From NCBI RefSeq assembly GCF_002892795.1, contig NZ_PJMC01000006.1:62001-126000 (forward strand): a stretch of 64,000 bases of DNA, written 5' to 3'. The notes under the pieces were generated by a model, which was given only the letters and a program-made list of their open reading frames with translations, ran no database searches and had not been told where the DNA came from. Position numbers and translations under genes: made by a program. Shown here one piece after another: positions 9,076 to 19,187 of the stretch (its first letter is position 1; each line of letters starts with the position of its first letter). Source of the stretch: Arthrobacter sp. AFG20 (lineage in GTDB: Bacteria > Actinomycetota > Actinomycetes > Actinomycetales > Micrococcaceae).

Positions 9076-10650
9076 TTGTCATCAGCATCACTCCTGCCCG
9101 CACCTGTGGCTGCCGCCAGTTCCCTTCTGGAAATCGATGAGCCGGCCATTCAGACCCCCCGCGACGTGCCCCGGGTCCTGGCCATCGCAGGCTCGGATCC
9201 CTCCGGCGGTGCAGGCATCCAGGCCGATCTGAAAAGCATTGCGGCCCACGGCGGCTATGGGATGGCCGCAATAACAGCCCTCACTGCGCAGAACACCACG
9301 GGCGTGCGCGGCGTGCACGTTCCGCCGGCTTCCTTCCTGTCAGCCCAACTGGACGCTGTCAGCGACGACATCCACGTGGATGCCGTGAAGATCGGCATGC
9401 TGGGCGATGAACGTGTTATCTCCGCCGTCCGTGACTGGCTCGAAAAGGTAAGGCCCGGCGTCGTGGTTCTCGATCCGGTGATGGTGGCTACCAGCGGTGA
9501 CCGACTCCTCCAGGAGTCTGCAGAGGCAGCCCTCCGGAAACTGCTGCCTCTGGCGCACCTGGTCACCCCCAACCTTCCCGAACTGGCCATGCTGCTCGGA
9601 GAGCCGGAGGCCGCGGACTGGGCGGCCGCCCTTGAGCAGGGCAGGCGGCTCGCTGACCAGACCGGTACAACGGTCCTCGTCAAAGGCGGGCACCTGAACG
9701 GCTCAACCTGCCCGGACGCGCTCGTGAACACGGCCGGGCTGCTCTCGGCCGAGGTGGTGGAGATTGCGGGCGAACGGATCACTACGCGGAACAGCCACGG
9801 CACCGGGTGCTCGCTCTCCTCGGCCATGGCCACGGCGCAGGCGCGCCTGGGTGACTGGGAAGCGTCACTGCGGGCGGTCAAGCCCTGGCTGGCTGGAGCC
9901 CTCCGCACATCCGGGCAGCTGGAGGTCGGCGCAGGCAACGGACCGATCAACCATTTCCACCACGTGGCCCAGACGGAAACGACACCCCAGCCCGAGCCCA
10001 GGGACGGGTTCGCGGAACTGCTGCGCGCCGAGACCGTTGCCCACCTGCAAGATATCTACGGCCTGGGGTTCATCCGTGGGCTTGCCGACGGCACCCTGAC
10101 GGAGAAGGAATTCGCGTACTACCTGGCCCAGGATGCCATTTACCTCAACGGCTACTCCCGGGTCTTGGCCAGGGCCAGCGCGCTAGCGCCAACCGAGTCC
10201 GAGCAACTGTTCTGGGCGCGCTCCGCCCAGCAATGCCTGGAAGTTGAATCGGAACTGCACCGCAACTGGCTCAGCACGCGCACCGTGCAGACGGAGCTTG
10301 GCCCGGTCACGAAGGCATACGTCGATCATCTGGTGGCGGCTTCGGCGGGCGGCAGCTACGCGGTGCTGGTCGCTGCGGTCCTGCCTTGCTTCTGGCTGTA
10401 CGCCGAGGTGGGGGAGACCCTGCACGCCGAATACGTGGCCGCCGGGGCGCAGGCCGGGCACCCGTACGCGGAGTGGCTGCGGACGTACGCCGACGAGGAC
10501 TTCGCCGCTGCCACGTTGCGGGCCATCGAAATCGCCGACGACGCCGGCCGTGCCGCGTCAGCGGGGGAGTGCGAGGCGATGATCACCGCTTTCCAGCAGT
10601 CCTGCCGGTACGAGGTGGAATTCTTCGACGCGCCGAGCCGCCACAGCTGA
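9076..10650 (+). CDS. thiD: ThiD-TenA fusion (HMP/HMP-P kinase with thiaminase II domain)
   Basis: The N-terminal ribokinase-fold half (to about residue 280) has AIAGSDPSGGAGIQADLK and the NSHGTGCSLSSAMA catalytic loop of hydroxymethylpyrimidine (phosphate) kinase. The C-terminal 220 residues are TenA-like, with YYLAQDAIYLNGYS, the probable nucleophile cysteine in LPCFWLY and EVGETLHAEY. The product phosphorylates pyrimidine precursor and probably salvages it from degraded thiamine. TTG 9076 was chosen because it lies 9 bases after GAAGGG; ATG 9067 is in frame but sits inside the riboswitch with no room for a ribosome site. The gene stands alone between RNase E/G and rplU. Confidence 0.9.
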   Translation: MSSASLLPAPVAAASSLLEIDEPAIQTPRDVPRVLAIAGSDPSGGAGIQADLKSIAAHGGYGMAAITALTAQNTTGVRGVHVPPASFLSAQLDAVSDDIHVDAVKIGMLGDERVISAVRDWLEKVRPGVVVLDPVMVATSGDRLLQESAEAALRKLLPLAHLVTPNLPELAMLLGEPEAADWAAALEQGRRLADQTGTTVLVKGGHLNGSTCPDALVNTAGLLSAEVVEIAGERITTRNSHGTGCSLSSAMATAQARLGDWEASLRAVKPWLAGALRTSGQLEVGAGNGPINHFHHVAQTETTPQPEPRDGFAELLRAETVAHLQDIYGLGFIRGLADGTLTEKEFAYYLAQDAIYLNGYSRVLARASALAPTESEQLFWARSAQQCLEVESELHRNWLSTRTVQTELGPVTKAYVDHLVAASAGGSYAVLVAAVLPCFWLYAEVGETLHAEYVAAGAQAGHPYAEWLRTYADEDFAAATLRAIEIADDAGRAASAGECEAMITAFQQSCRYEVEFFDAPSRHS

Positions 10651-10758
10651 GCGGAAGCGGACCCGCTACCCGGTAAGATAGTCGCGCACGGCATCGGATG
10701 TCCGGAACGGCGGCCTCTGTGGCGCTTATCACGGACAACCCGCCGCTGCCAGCCTCAT

Positions 10759-10788
10759 TTGCAGCCGACGACGGAATTAGCGTATTCT
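10759..10788 (+). promoter_or_regulatory. Promoter of rplU-rpmA
   Basis: TTGCAG (10759-10764) and TATTCT (10783-10788) are separated by 18 bases, a good sigma-70-type match in an otherwise GC-rich area. Confidence 0.6.
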
Positions 10789-10794
10789 AGATCT

Positions 10795-10977
10795 TCGGTG
10801 CTTACGCCAACACTTGGGTTATGACCCGGGATCGTCCACTCGGACATGTTCCTGGGATAGCTCACGGGTTCCCCCGGGGAATCCACGGCGTTGAGGCACA
10901 GCGAGAACCAGTCCAATTCCGGACCCGGCTTCCGCACGCAAATTTAGTAATAAACGTCGAGAGAAGTGAGTTCCCAA
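10795..10977 (+). other. Long 5' leader of rplU
   Basis: About 180 untranslated bases separate the promoter from the L21 start. Local inverted segments such as GGGTTCCCCCGGGGAATCC (about 10867-10885) can fold. Autogenous leaders are known for L21 operons in other phyla, so a regulatory RNA is possible, but the sequence alone does not prove it. Confidence 0.35.
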
Positions 10978-11286
10978 GTGGTGTACGCGATTGTCCGCGC
11001 AGGCGGCCGCCAAGAGAAGGTTTCCGTTGGAGACTTCGTTACCCTGAACCGCGTCGCCGGTGGAGCTGGCAGCACGATTGAGCTGCCCGCGCTGCTCCTG
11101 GTAGACGGTGACAAGGTCACCTCCGCAGCTGCGGACCTGGCCAAGGTAACTGTTACGGCTGAGATCCTCAACGACCTCCGTGGTCCGAAGATCGTCATCC
11201 AGAAGTTCAAGAACAAGACCGGTTACAAGAAGCGCCAGGGTCACCGCCAGGAACTGACCAAGGTCAAGATCACCGGCATCAACTAA
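10978..11286 (+). CDS. rplU: 50S ribosomal protein L21
   Basis: Structural protein of the large ribosomal subunit. The 102 residues begin [19 protein letters not shown] and end [18 protein letters not shown], characteristic of L21. GTG at 10978 is preferred over upstream candidates because it gives the standard N-terminus and follows a GAGAAG sequence. It forms an operon with rpmA 57 bases downstream. Confidence 0.97.
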   Translation: MVYAIVRAGGRQEKVSVGDFVTLNRVAGGAGSTIELPALLLVDGDKVTSAAADLAKVTVTAEILNDLRGPKIVIQKFKNKTGYKKRQGHRQELTKVKITGIN

Positions 11287-11343
11287 CCCACCGGTTACTG
11301 TTCAGGTTTCCCGCAGTCTCAGAATTAAAGGCAGGCATTCCAA

Positions 11344-11607
11344 ATGGCACACAAAAAAGGCGCGAGCTCCACTCGCAACGGTCGTGACTCCAACGCCCAG
11401 TACCTCGGCGTCAAGCGCTTCGGCGGCCAGGTAGTTTCCGCTGGCGAGATCATCGTCCGCCAGCGCGGCACCCACTTCCACCCCGGTGCGGGCGTTGGCC
11501 GTGGCGGCGACGACACCCTGTTCGCACTGCAGGCAGGTGCTGTTGAATTCGGCACTCGCCGCGGCCGTCGGGTCGTCAACATCGTTGCTGCTGCAGCTGC
11601 AGAGTAA
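11344..11607 (+). CDS. rpmA: 50S ribosomal protein L27
   Basis: Large-subunit protein near the peptidyl transferase centre. The 87 residues start [28 protein letters not shown], the classical L27 N-terminus without a Firmicutes-type cleaved extension. AAAGGCAGG precedes the ATG. It follows rplU and is closed by a terminator before obgE. Confidence 0.98.
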   Translation: MAHKKGASSTRNGRDSNAQYLGVKRFGGQVVSAGEIIVRQRGTHFHPGAGVGRGGDDTLFALQAGAVEFGTRRGRRVVNIVAAAAAE

Positions 11608-11624
11608 CAACAAGTTCTGAACCG

Positions 11625-11661
11625 GTGGAGCGGGCCATGATGGCTCGCTCCACTGTTCTTT
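11625..11661 (+). terminator. Terminator after rpmA
   Basis: GTGGAGCGGGCCA (11625-11637) pairs with TGGCTCGCTCCAC (11641-11653, one G-T wobble), followed by TGTTCTTTT. A TACAAT hexamer at 11671-11676 just downstream may be the -10 of a separate obgE promoter. Confidence 0.85.
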
Positions 11662-11664
11662 TAA

Positions 11665-13314
<1,650 letters not shown>

Positions 13315-13324
13315 ACCCGCACAC

Positions 13325-14476
13325 GTGACTGATACTTCCGCAATTGTCATCGAGGAACCCAAGACCGACGACCGCAGCATGCTCGCCAGGGCGCGCCGCA
13401 TTGTGGTCAAAGTAGGATCGTCGTCCCTTACCAGCATCAAGGGCGGAATATCGGAGGAGGCGCTGACCGAGCTTTCGGACGCGCTGGCCGCCAAGTGCAA
13501 TGCGGGCACCGAGATCATCCTCGTGTCTTCCGGCGCCATCTCGGCCGGTCTCGCGCCGCTCGGCCTGGCGAAGCGTCCGCGTGACCTCGCTACCCAGCAG
13601 GCCGCCGCCAGCGTGGGGCAGGGGCTCCTGATGGCCCGGTATACCCATGCGTTCGCCGCGCACGGAGTCACCGTGAGCCAGGTGCTCCTCACCGCTGATG
13701 ACCTCATGCGTCGCAGCCACCACCAGAATGCGTTCCGGGCCCTCAACCGGCTGCTGAACCTCGGCATCGTGCCTGTGGTGAACGAGAACGACACCGTCGC
13801 CACCCACAAGATCCGTTTCGGCGACAACGACCGCCTGTCAGCGCTCGTGGCGCACCTGGTGCGCGCCGATGCACTGGTGCTGCTGTCCGACGTCGACTCC
13901 CTGTATGACGGTCCACCCGCCCAGGGCGCCAAGCGGATTCCGCAGGTGGACGGTCCGGAGGACCTCGACGGCGTCTCCATCGGCAAGCCCGGCAAGGCTG
14001 GCGTGGGCACCGGTGGCATGCAGACCAAGGTGGAGGCGGCCCTGATGGCCGCCGACTCGGGCATCCCTGCCCTCGTCACGTCCACCGCCAACGCCGCCTC
14101 CGCGCTGGCCGGCGAGGACGTCGGAACCTGGTTTACCGTCAATGGCGGACGCAAGTCCGTCCGGATGATGTGGCTCGCGCACCTCGCCCATGTGCAGGGG
14201 CGGCTGATCCTCGACGACGGCGCCGTCCGGGCCGTGCGGGACAACCGCACCTCGCTGCTGCCCGCCGGAATCAAGGCCGTTGAAGGCGACTTCGAAAGCG
14301 GCGACGCCGTTGAAATGGTTTCGCTGGATGGCACGGTGATCGCCCGCGGCCTGGTGAACTACTCCGCGGCCGAACTGCCGCAGATGCTCGGACGGTCCAC
14401 CGTGGAGCTGGGCGTGGCTCTGGGCCGCGGCTTCGACCGTGAAGTTGTTCACGTTGACGACCTGGTTCTGGTCTAG
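13325..14476 (+). CDS. proB: Glutamate 5-kinase
   Basis: First step of proline synthesis: ATP-dependent phosphorylation of glutamate. The protein has the amino-acid-kinase motifs VVKVGSSSLTS, SSGAISAG, NENDTVA and FGDNDRLSALVA, then a C-terminal PUA domain (GRLILDDGAVRAV to the end). GTG 13325 was chosen (383 residues); an in-frame ATG at 13304 overlapping the obgE end is possible. proA follows after 23 bases. Confidence 0.95.
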   Translation: MTDTSAIVIEEPKTDDRSMLARARRIVVKVGSSSLTSIKGGISEEALTELSDALAAKCNAGTEIILVSSGAISAGLAPLGLAKRPRDLATQQAAASVGQGLLMARYTHAFAAHGVTVSQVLLTADDLMRRSHHQNAFRALNRLLNLGIVPVVNENDTVATHKIRFGDNDRLSALVAHLVRADALVLLSDVDSLYDGPPAQGAKRIPQVDGPEDLDGVSIGKPGKAGVGTGGMQTKVEAALMAADSGIPALVTSTANAASALAGEDVGTWFTVNGGRKSVRMMWLAHLAHVQGRLILDDGAVRAVRDNRTSLLPAGIKAVEGDFESGDAVEMVSLDGTVIARGLVNYSAAELPQMLGRSTVELGVALGRGFDREVVHVDDLVLV

Positions 14477-14499
14477 GCGCCGGACTCGCCTAGACTTGA

Positions 14500-15852
14500 A
14501 TGATGACTGAGGCACTGATGAACCAAGCAGCCGAGACATCCAACGACGCTACGACGGTCCCCACCCTGCCGGAAGACAGGCAGCCCACACCGGCTGAGAT
14601 CGAGTCCGCCGTGTACGCGATCGCCGACCGTTCCCGCCAGGCCGCCCGCAGCATGGGCCGCGCCAACCGGGCCTGGAAAGACAAGGCCCTGCGCGCCATC
14701 GGGGACGCCCTGCTTGCGAACAAGCAGCGGATCCTGGCCGCGAACACCAAGGACGTGGAAGCGGGCCGCGCCAACGGTACGTCCGCCGCACTCCTGGACC
14801 GGCTGACCCTCAACGAAACCCGCATTGCCGCCCTCGCGGCCGCGCTGGAAAACCTGGCCGGTCTTCCCGATCCTGTGGGCAATGTGGTGCGCGGCCAGAC
14901 CCTGCCCAACGGCCTGCGCCTGCGCCAGATCAACGTCCCCATGGGCGTGGTTGCCGCGATCTACGAGGCTCGACCGAACGTGACCGTGGACATCGCGGGT
15001 TTGGCGCTCAAGAGCGGCAACGCCGTGATCCTCCGCGGCGGTTCGGCAGCAGGCTTCACCAACGAAGCCCTCATCCGCGTGCTGCGCGACGCTCTGGAGT
15101 CGGTGGGCCTGCCGGCGGACGCAGTGCAGACCGTGGACCAGTTCGGCCGCGAGGGCGCCAACGTGCTCATGCGTGCCCGCGGACGCGTGGACGTGCTGAT
15201 TCCGCGCGGCGGCCGTGAGCTGATCCAGACCGTCGTCAACAACTCTTCCGTGCCGGTCATCGAGACCGGCGAGGGAAACGTTCACATCTTCATCGATGAG
15301 TCAGCCAGTGAAGACATGGCGGTGGAGATCCTCCTCAACGCCAAAACGCAGCGCCCCAGCGTCTGCAACACGGTGGAGACGCTCCTCGTGCACTCCGGCT
15401 CCACGGTTCTGCCGGCGGTCGCCGCAGCCCTGAGCAAGGCGGGTGTCCGGCTGCACGCCGATGACCGCGTGCGGGCCGCGCTTCCCGCCTCGGTGGAGTC
15501 CCTGCCGGCTACGGACGACGACTGGGCCACTGAGTACATGGACCTGGACCTGGCCGTGGCCATGGTAGACAGCCTGGATGACGCCGTGAAGCACATCCGC
15601 ACGTGGTCGACCGGGCACACGGAGGCCATTCTCACGAACGACCTGCGAAACGCTGAGCGTTTCATCGCGGAAATCGATTCCGCCGCGGTCATCGTGAACG
15701 CTTCCACGAGGTTTACCGACGGCGGCGAGTTGGGGCTGGGTGCCGAGGTTGGCATCTCCACGCAAAAGCTTCACGCCCGAGGCCCGATGGGGCTGACGGA
15801 GCTGACAACCACCAAGTGGATTGTCCAGGGCGAGGGCCAGGTCCGCGGCTAA
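14500..15852 (+). CDS. proA: Gamma-glutamyl phosphate reductase
   Basis: NADPH-dependent reduction of glutamyl-5-phosphate, the second proline step. The 450-residue protein is an aldehyde-dehydrogenase-superfamily member with [27 protein letters not shown] and the catalytic cysteine region [12 protein letters not shown]. Two adjacent ATG codons (14500, 14503) make the exact start uncertain by one residue. It forms a proBA unit with the preceding gene. Confidence 0.96.
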   Translation: MMTEALMNQAAETSNDATTVPTLPEDRQPTPAEIESAVYAIADRSRQAARSMGRANRAWKDKALRAIGDALLANKQRILAANTKDVEAGRANGTSAALLDRLTLNETRIAALAAALENLAGLPDPVGNVVRGQTLPNGLRLRQINVPMGVVAAIYEARPNVTVDIAGLALKSGNAVILRGGSAAGFTNEALIRVLRDALESVGLPADAVQTVDQFGREGANVLMRARGRVDVLIPRGGRELIQTVVNNSSVPVIETGEGNVHIFIDESASEDMAVEILLNAKTQRPSVCNTVETLLVHSGSTVLPAVAAALSKAGVRLHADDRVRAALPASVESLPATDDDWATEYMDLDLAVAMVDSLDDAVKHIRTWSTGHTEAILTNDLRNAERFIAEIDSAAVIVNASTRFTDGGELGLGAEVGISTQKLHARGPMGLTELTTTKWIVQGEGQVRG

Positions 15853-15952
15853 CATCGCGGAAACCGCTCCTGACATAGCGGTAACATAGTAAAGAAGTCC
15901 GGACCGGCGGGAATCTCCGCCGTTGTCATCCTTATTATTCCTAGGGGAGAAA

Positions 15953-16177
15953 ATGCTGCTCCAGCAGATTGCCGCGTCAGTTGCCGAACACGAAGAGAGG
16001 GCGCCCTTGCTGGCCGAGCCATGGGTCTTCGGCATCTCGATGTTTGGCATCCTTGTGGTGCTGATGCTCGTTACCCTCTCCTACGGCAACCTGGGCAAGC
16101 GTCACTCTGCGGTCGACGAGCACGCCGACCCGCACCGCCAGCACCCCAACAAGCACGACCACGGCCAGGGCCACTAG
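15953..16177 (+). CDS. Small single-pass membrane protein
   Basis: A 74-residue protein of unknown function. ATG 15953 follows an excellent AGGGGAG ribosome site. There is one hydrophobic helix ([20 protein letters not shown], about residues 33-52), and the tail is His/Asp-rich ([18 protein letters not shown]), which could bind metal or simply be polar. It sits between proA and nadD and is probably co-transcribed with nadD. I do not recognise a family. Confidence 0.8.
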   Translation: MLLQQIAASVAEHEERAPLLAEPWVFGISMFGILVVLMLVTLSYGNLGKRHSAVDEHADPHRQHPNKHDHGQGH

Positions 16178-16217
16178 CATTTCCGCCGCACTGCACCACA
16201 AGGATACGCAGCGCCGG

Positions 16218-16847
16218 TTGCGGCTGGGCGTGATGGGCGGGACGTTTGATCCCATCCATCACGGCCACCTTGTGGCCGCCAGCGAGGTGGCCGCCAAGTT
16301 CGGGCTCGATGAAGTCGTGTTCGTCCCCACCGGCCAACCGTGGCAGAAGTCCAGCAAGAAGGTCAGCGAACCCGAGCACCGTTATCTGATGACGGTGATC
16401 GCGACGGCGTCCAACCCGAGTTTCACGGTGAGCCGGGTCGACGTGGACCGGCCCGGTCCCACGTACACCATTGACACGCTCCGCGATCTGCGAACGCAGC
16501 GGCCCGACGCCGACCTGTTCTTCATCACCGGCGCCGACGCCCTGGCACAAATCCTGTCGTGGAAGAACATCGACGAGCTCTGGTCGCTGGCCCACTTCGT
16601 GGGAGTTACCCGGCCAGGCCATGAGCTCGACGGCATGGGCCGAAAGGACGTTAGCCTGCTCGAGGTCCCCGCCATGGCGATCTCGTCAACAGACTGCCGC
16701 GCCCGCGTTGCTGCCCATAACCCCGTCTGGTACCTGGTGCCGGATGGAGTGGTGCAGTACATCGCGAAATACGGACTCTACGCCGCACCGGCCGGGAACA
16801 GCAGCTCCGAAACTACCGAGACAAACGATCCAGCCAGCACTGAATGA
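16218..16847 (+). CDS. nadD: Nicotinate-nucleotide adenylyltransferase
   Basis: Makes deamido-NAD from nicotinate mononucleotide and ATP. The nucleotidyltransferase signature [12 protein letters not shown] lies at the N-terminus and the second motif [11 protein letters not shown] near the C-terminus; about 209 residues. The start is unclear: TTG 16218 was used, but it has no good ribosome site. The reading frame stays open upstream to ATT at 16179, just after the previous stop, and GTG 16230/ATG 16233 are shorter options. It is followed closely by an uncharacterised gene and rsfS. Confidence 0.92.
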   Translation: MRLGVMGGTFDPIHHGHLVAASEVAAKFGLDEVVFVPTGQPWQKSSKKVSEPEHRYLMTVIATASNPSFTVSRVDVDRPGPTYTIDTLRDLRTQRPDADLFFITGADALAQILSWKNIDELWSLAHFVGVTRPGHELDGMGRKDVSLLEVPAMAISSTDCRARVAAHNPVWYLVPDGVVQYIAKYGLYAAPAGNSSSETTETNDPASTE

Positions 16848-16854
16848 GTTTGAG

Positions 16855-18135
16855 ATGAGTCAGGAACAGCAACCGATCCGCAGTCGCCGAGAACTGCGCA
16901 AGGCCCGGGATGAAGCCCTGGCCCAGAACCGGAACGCCGCGCCCCCGGGTGCCGGCGAGTCAGCCCCTGCCTCCAAACCGCCTGCTTCAAAGGCTCCCGC
17001 TCCAAACCCGGCGACCTCGAAGCGCCCGGCCCCCGCAGGCACGGGCACGCCAGCTCCTGCCGGCCCTGATTCCCCGCTAGTCGGCTCAGCCGCCGAACGC
17101 TCGTCGCAGATCCGTGCCCGCGACAGGGCCGCCCTGCGAACCATCAAGGAGCTTTCTGAAAAGGAAGAGCAGCTTTCCGGTGGCGGCCCGCCGACGCGCC
17201 GCCAGCTGCGGCTGATGCAGCTCAAGGAGCAGGCGGTTACCTCGGCAATGCCCGTTGTGCCCCCGGCCGAGGGCGGCGCCCCCAGCGGGAAATCGCCCGC
17301 TTCTTCGTCTGACTCTTCGTCCGGTACGGCCGGCAAACCCGCTCCAGCCACCGGGTCGAAGCCTGCAGGCCAGCCCTCCAGCGGCCCGGGTCCGCGACCC
17401 GCGACGCCGGCCGGGGACGAGCTGCCCGGGGGCATGACCGTGGAGCAGGCCCTTGAAGCGCGTACCCTCCTCGCCGAACAGGCCAAGAACCAGATCGCCA
17501 AGATGGAACACATCGCGGCGACGGACCCTGAAGCCGTGGATCCGGACATCCTGGCCCAGCAGATTGCCCTGGCCGAACGGGCCGCTGTGCTCAACAAGCG
17601 GGCCATGGCCAAGCAGAAGCTTGCCGAACAGAACACACCGCAACAGAGCGGACAAAACGGTCCGTCCACCGCCAGCAACCTCGCCATGGTGACGCCGCTG
17701 GAATTCGAACAGGTGCCTGGTGTGGACCGTCCCGTCATGAAGCGGCCGGCCACCTCGCATGTTCCCGTGGTGACCAACCCTGGTCCGCGGGTTCCGGCGC
17801 GTGGCAACCGGACAGCCAAGGCGTCCCGCCCAAGCACGCCGTCCACCGGCCGGTCGCGGGTCATTGCCCGGGCGGAAGCGGCGGCGCGGTCGGCAGCGGC
17901 GCCTCCGGCCGGGGCGCGCCAAAACGCGGCCTGGACAGACGAGTCCGGCGAAGACGTGACGGCGCTGCCGCCAGTGTCTGCCAAATCGGCCTACGGGCTG
18001 GAACCCCTGGACGCAGCTACCGCCGGACTCGCCCGGGCCAACCGGTTGAGGCTGATTCAGCTTGGCGTCCTGGCGCTCGGTGCAATCGCCCTCGTTGCCG
18101 GCATCATCATGATCATCAGCGGCCTTTCACGCTGA
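16855..18135 (+). CDS. Disordered protein with one C-terminal membrane helix
   Basis: A 426-residue protein of unknown function between nadD and rsfS. The N-terminus (RSRRELRKARDEALAQ) is basic and helical. Then comes a Pro/Ala/Ser-rich disordered stretch, a coiled-coil-like part (EQALEARTLLAEQAKNQIAKM), another disordered segment, and a single helix at the end (LGVLALGAIALVAGIIMIISG). This is a tail-anchored cytoplasmic topology. ATG 16855 starts seven bases after the nadD stop; a longer frame reaching into nadD is not coding there. Confidence 0.85.
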   Translation: MSQEQQPIRSRRELRKARDEALAQNRNAAPPGAGESAPASKPPASKAPAPNPATSKRPAPAGTGTPAPAGPDSPLVGSAAERSSQIRARDRAALRTIKELSEKEEQLSGGGPPTRRQLRLMQLKEQAVTSAMPVVPPAEGGAPSGKSPASSSDSSSGTAGKPAPATGSKPAGQPSSGPGPRPATPAGDELPGGMTVEQALEARTLLAEQAKNQIAKMEHIAATDPEAVDPDILAQQIALAERAAVLNKRAMAKQKLAEQNTPQQSGQNGPSTASNLAMVTPLEFEQVPGVDRPVMKRPATSHVPVVTNPGPRVPARGNRTAKASRPSTPSTGRSRVIARAEAAARSAAAPPAGARQNAAWTDESGEDVTALPPVSAKSAYGLEPLDAATAGLARANRLRLIQLGVLALGAIALVAGIIMIISGLSR

Positions 18136-18183
18136 CTTCAGCCAATACCACCACCTACGCTTTTCATCACCACAAGGAGTCCC

Positions 18184-18585
18184 GTGACCGCATCCGAATC
18201 GTCCGTCACCATAGCCCGGCACGCAGCCAGGGCCGCGGCGGACAAGATCGCCCACAACATCGTCGCCCTCGACGTCAGCGAACGCCTGGCTTTGGCGGAC
18301 GTGTTCCTCGTTGCCTCAGCACCCAGCGAACGCCAGGTCAACGCCATTGTCGACGGCATTGAAGAGGAGCTCATCAAGCAGGACCTCCGCCCGGTCCGCC
18401 GGGAGGGCCGCTCGGCCGGCCGGTGGGTCCTGCTGGATTATGCAGATGTTGTCATCCACGTTCAGCATGAGGAAGACCGTGTCTTCTATGCCCTGGAACG
18501 TCTCTGGAAGGACTGCCCGGTGGTGGACCTGCAGCTGGGAGACGACGCTTCGGCCAAGGCCGCCGCTGCCGCCGAGCAGGAGTAG
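18184..18585 (+). CDS. rsfS: Ribosomal silencing factor RsfS
   Basis: Binds L14 on the 50S subunit and blocks subunit joining when nutrients are short. The 133-residue protein shows ALDVSERLALADVFLVASAPSERQVNAIVDGIEEEL and GRWVLLDYADVVIHV, diagnostic for the RsfS/Iojap family. The GTG start follows ACAAGGAGT. The nadD-rsfS linkage is conserved in bacteria. Confidence 0.96.
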   Translation: MTASESSVTIARHAARAAADKIAHNIVALDVSERLALADVFLVASAPSERQVNAIVDGIEEELIKQDLRPVRREGRSAGRWVLLDYADVVIHVQHEEDRVFYALERLWKDCPVVDLQLGDDASAKAAAAAEQE

Positions 18586-18607
18586 CGCGCGACCAAATAT
18601 GCCCGAT

Positions 18608-18637
18608 TTGGAATTTTCGGAAACGCTGTTCTAAGAT
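18608..18637 (+). promoter_or_regulatory. Promoter of first tRNA-Ala
   Basis: TTGGAA (18608-18613) and TAAGAT (18632-18637) are spaced by 18 bases, in a short AT-rich segment about 80 bases before the tRNA. Confidence 0.55.
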
Positions 18638-18715
18638 ATTTGAGTTGCTTCGGAGAGATCCGGACAGAAGTGCGGATGCCACAGGCATGACGTGGGCCTG
18701 AAGCAGCAAGAATAC

Positions 18716-18788
18716 GGGGCTGTGGCGCAGCTGGTAGCGCACCTGCATGGCATGCAGGGGGTCAGGGGTTCGAGTCCCCTCAGCTCCA
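18716..18788 (+). tRNA. tRNA-Ala(GGC), copy 1
   Basis: 73 bases fold as a cloverleaf: acceptor GGGGCTG/CAGCTCC, anticodon stem CCTGC/GCAGG with loop ATGGCAT giving anticodon GGC (reads GCC and GCU), and T-loop GGTTCGAGTCC. The discriminator is A. The 3' CCA is not encoded (ACCG follows), so it must be added after transcription. Confidence 0.95.
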
Positions 18789-18795
18789 CCGGGCG

Positions 18796-18830
18796 ATCCG
18801 CCGGAATCGAAAGATTCCGGCGGATTTTTC
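18796..18830 (+). terminator. Terminator after tRNA-Ala copy 1
   Basis: ATCCGCCGGAATC (18796-18808), tetraloop GAAA, and GATTCCGGCGGAT (18813-18825) followed by TTTTTC make a textbook intrinsic terminator between the two tRNA copies. Copy 2 therefore needs its own promoter. Confidence 0.95.
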
Positions 18831-18977
18831 TTTGCCCTAAAGTGGCGCCGGACGGGCTTTGGGTGCCCGGGGGAGCGTGACGGAAGCCACATGCCGCCGA
18901 TTCGCATCTTGGCGGTTTCTGGACTACGCTGGTCGGGTTGCTTCGGGAAAACGCAAAGATTCCTGAGGGAACAGCTT

Positions 18978-19050
18978 GGGGCTGTGGCGCAGCTGGTAGC
19001 GCACCTGCATGGCATGCAGGGGGTCAGGGGTTCGAGTCCCCTCAGCTCCA
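18978..19050 (+). tRNA. tRNA-Ala(GGC), copy 2
   Basis: Identical over all 73 bases to the copy at 18716-18788, with anticodon GGC. Unlike copy 1, it is followed by an encoded CCA (19051-19053). The flanks differ, so the duplication covers little more than the tRNA itself. Confidence 0.95.
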
Positions 19051-19124
19051 CCAAGTAGCCGCCTGATCATAGACTGACCGTGATCCGGCGGCTTTTCTCT
19101 TTAAATCCACTGCCGGTACCGCGA

Positions 19125-19181
19125 TCTTTGACGAATCTTGGATATTCCTTGGACGCGTCTTTTCCGTCATGCCCCTACAGT
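19125..19181 (+). promoter_or_regulatory. 11-bp-phased heptad array and -10 of first EPGDDKGG gene
   Basis: TCTTTGA (19125), TCTTGGA (19136), CCTTGGA (19147) and TCTTTTC (19158) repeat with exactly 11 bp between starts. A -10-like TACAGT lies at 19176-19181, seven bases before the ATG. Direct heptads with 4-bp spacers are the classical target of OmpR/PhoB-family response regulators. The same array, at the same distance, precedes the paralogous gene. Confidence 0.65.
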
Positions 19182-19187
19182 GGAGCC

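Noticed and set aside
16471-16854. Longer N-terminus of the disordered membrane protein
   Set aside because: This part overlaps nadD in another frame; ATG 16855 gives a normal gene boundary.
18716-19050. Integrative element bounded by the two tRNA-Ala copies
   Set aside because: Only about 190 bases lie between the copies, with a terminator and no gene.
19125-19164. Streptomyces-type PHO box
   Set aside because: The 11-bp spacing agrees, but the heptads (TCTTGGA) do not match GTTCACC.
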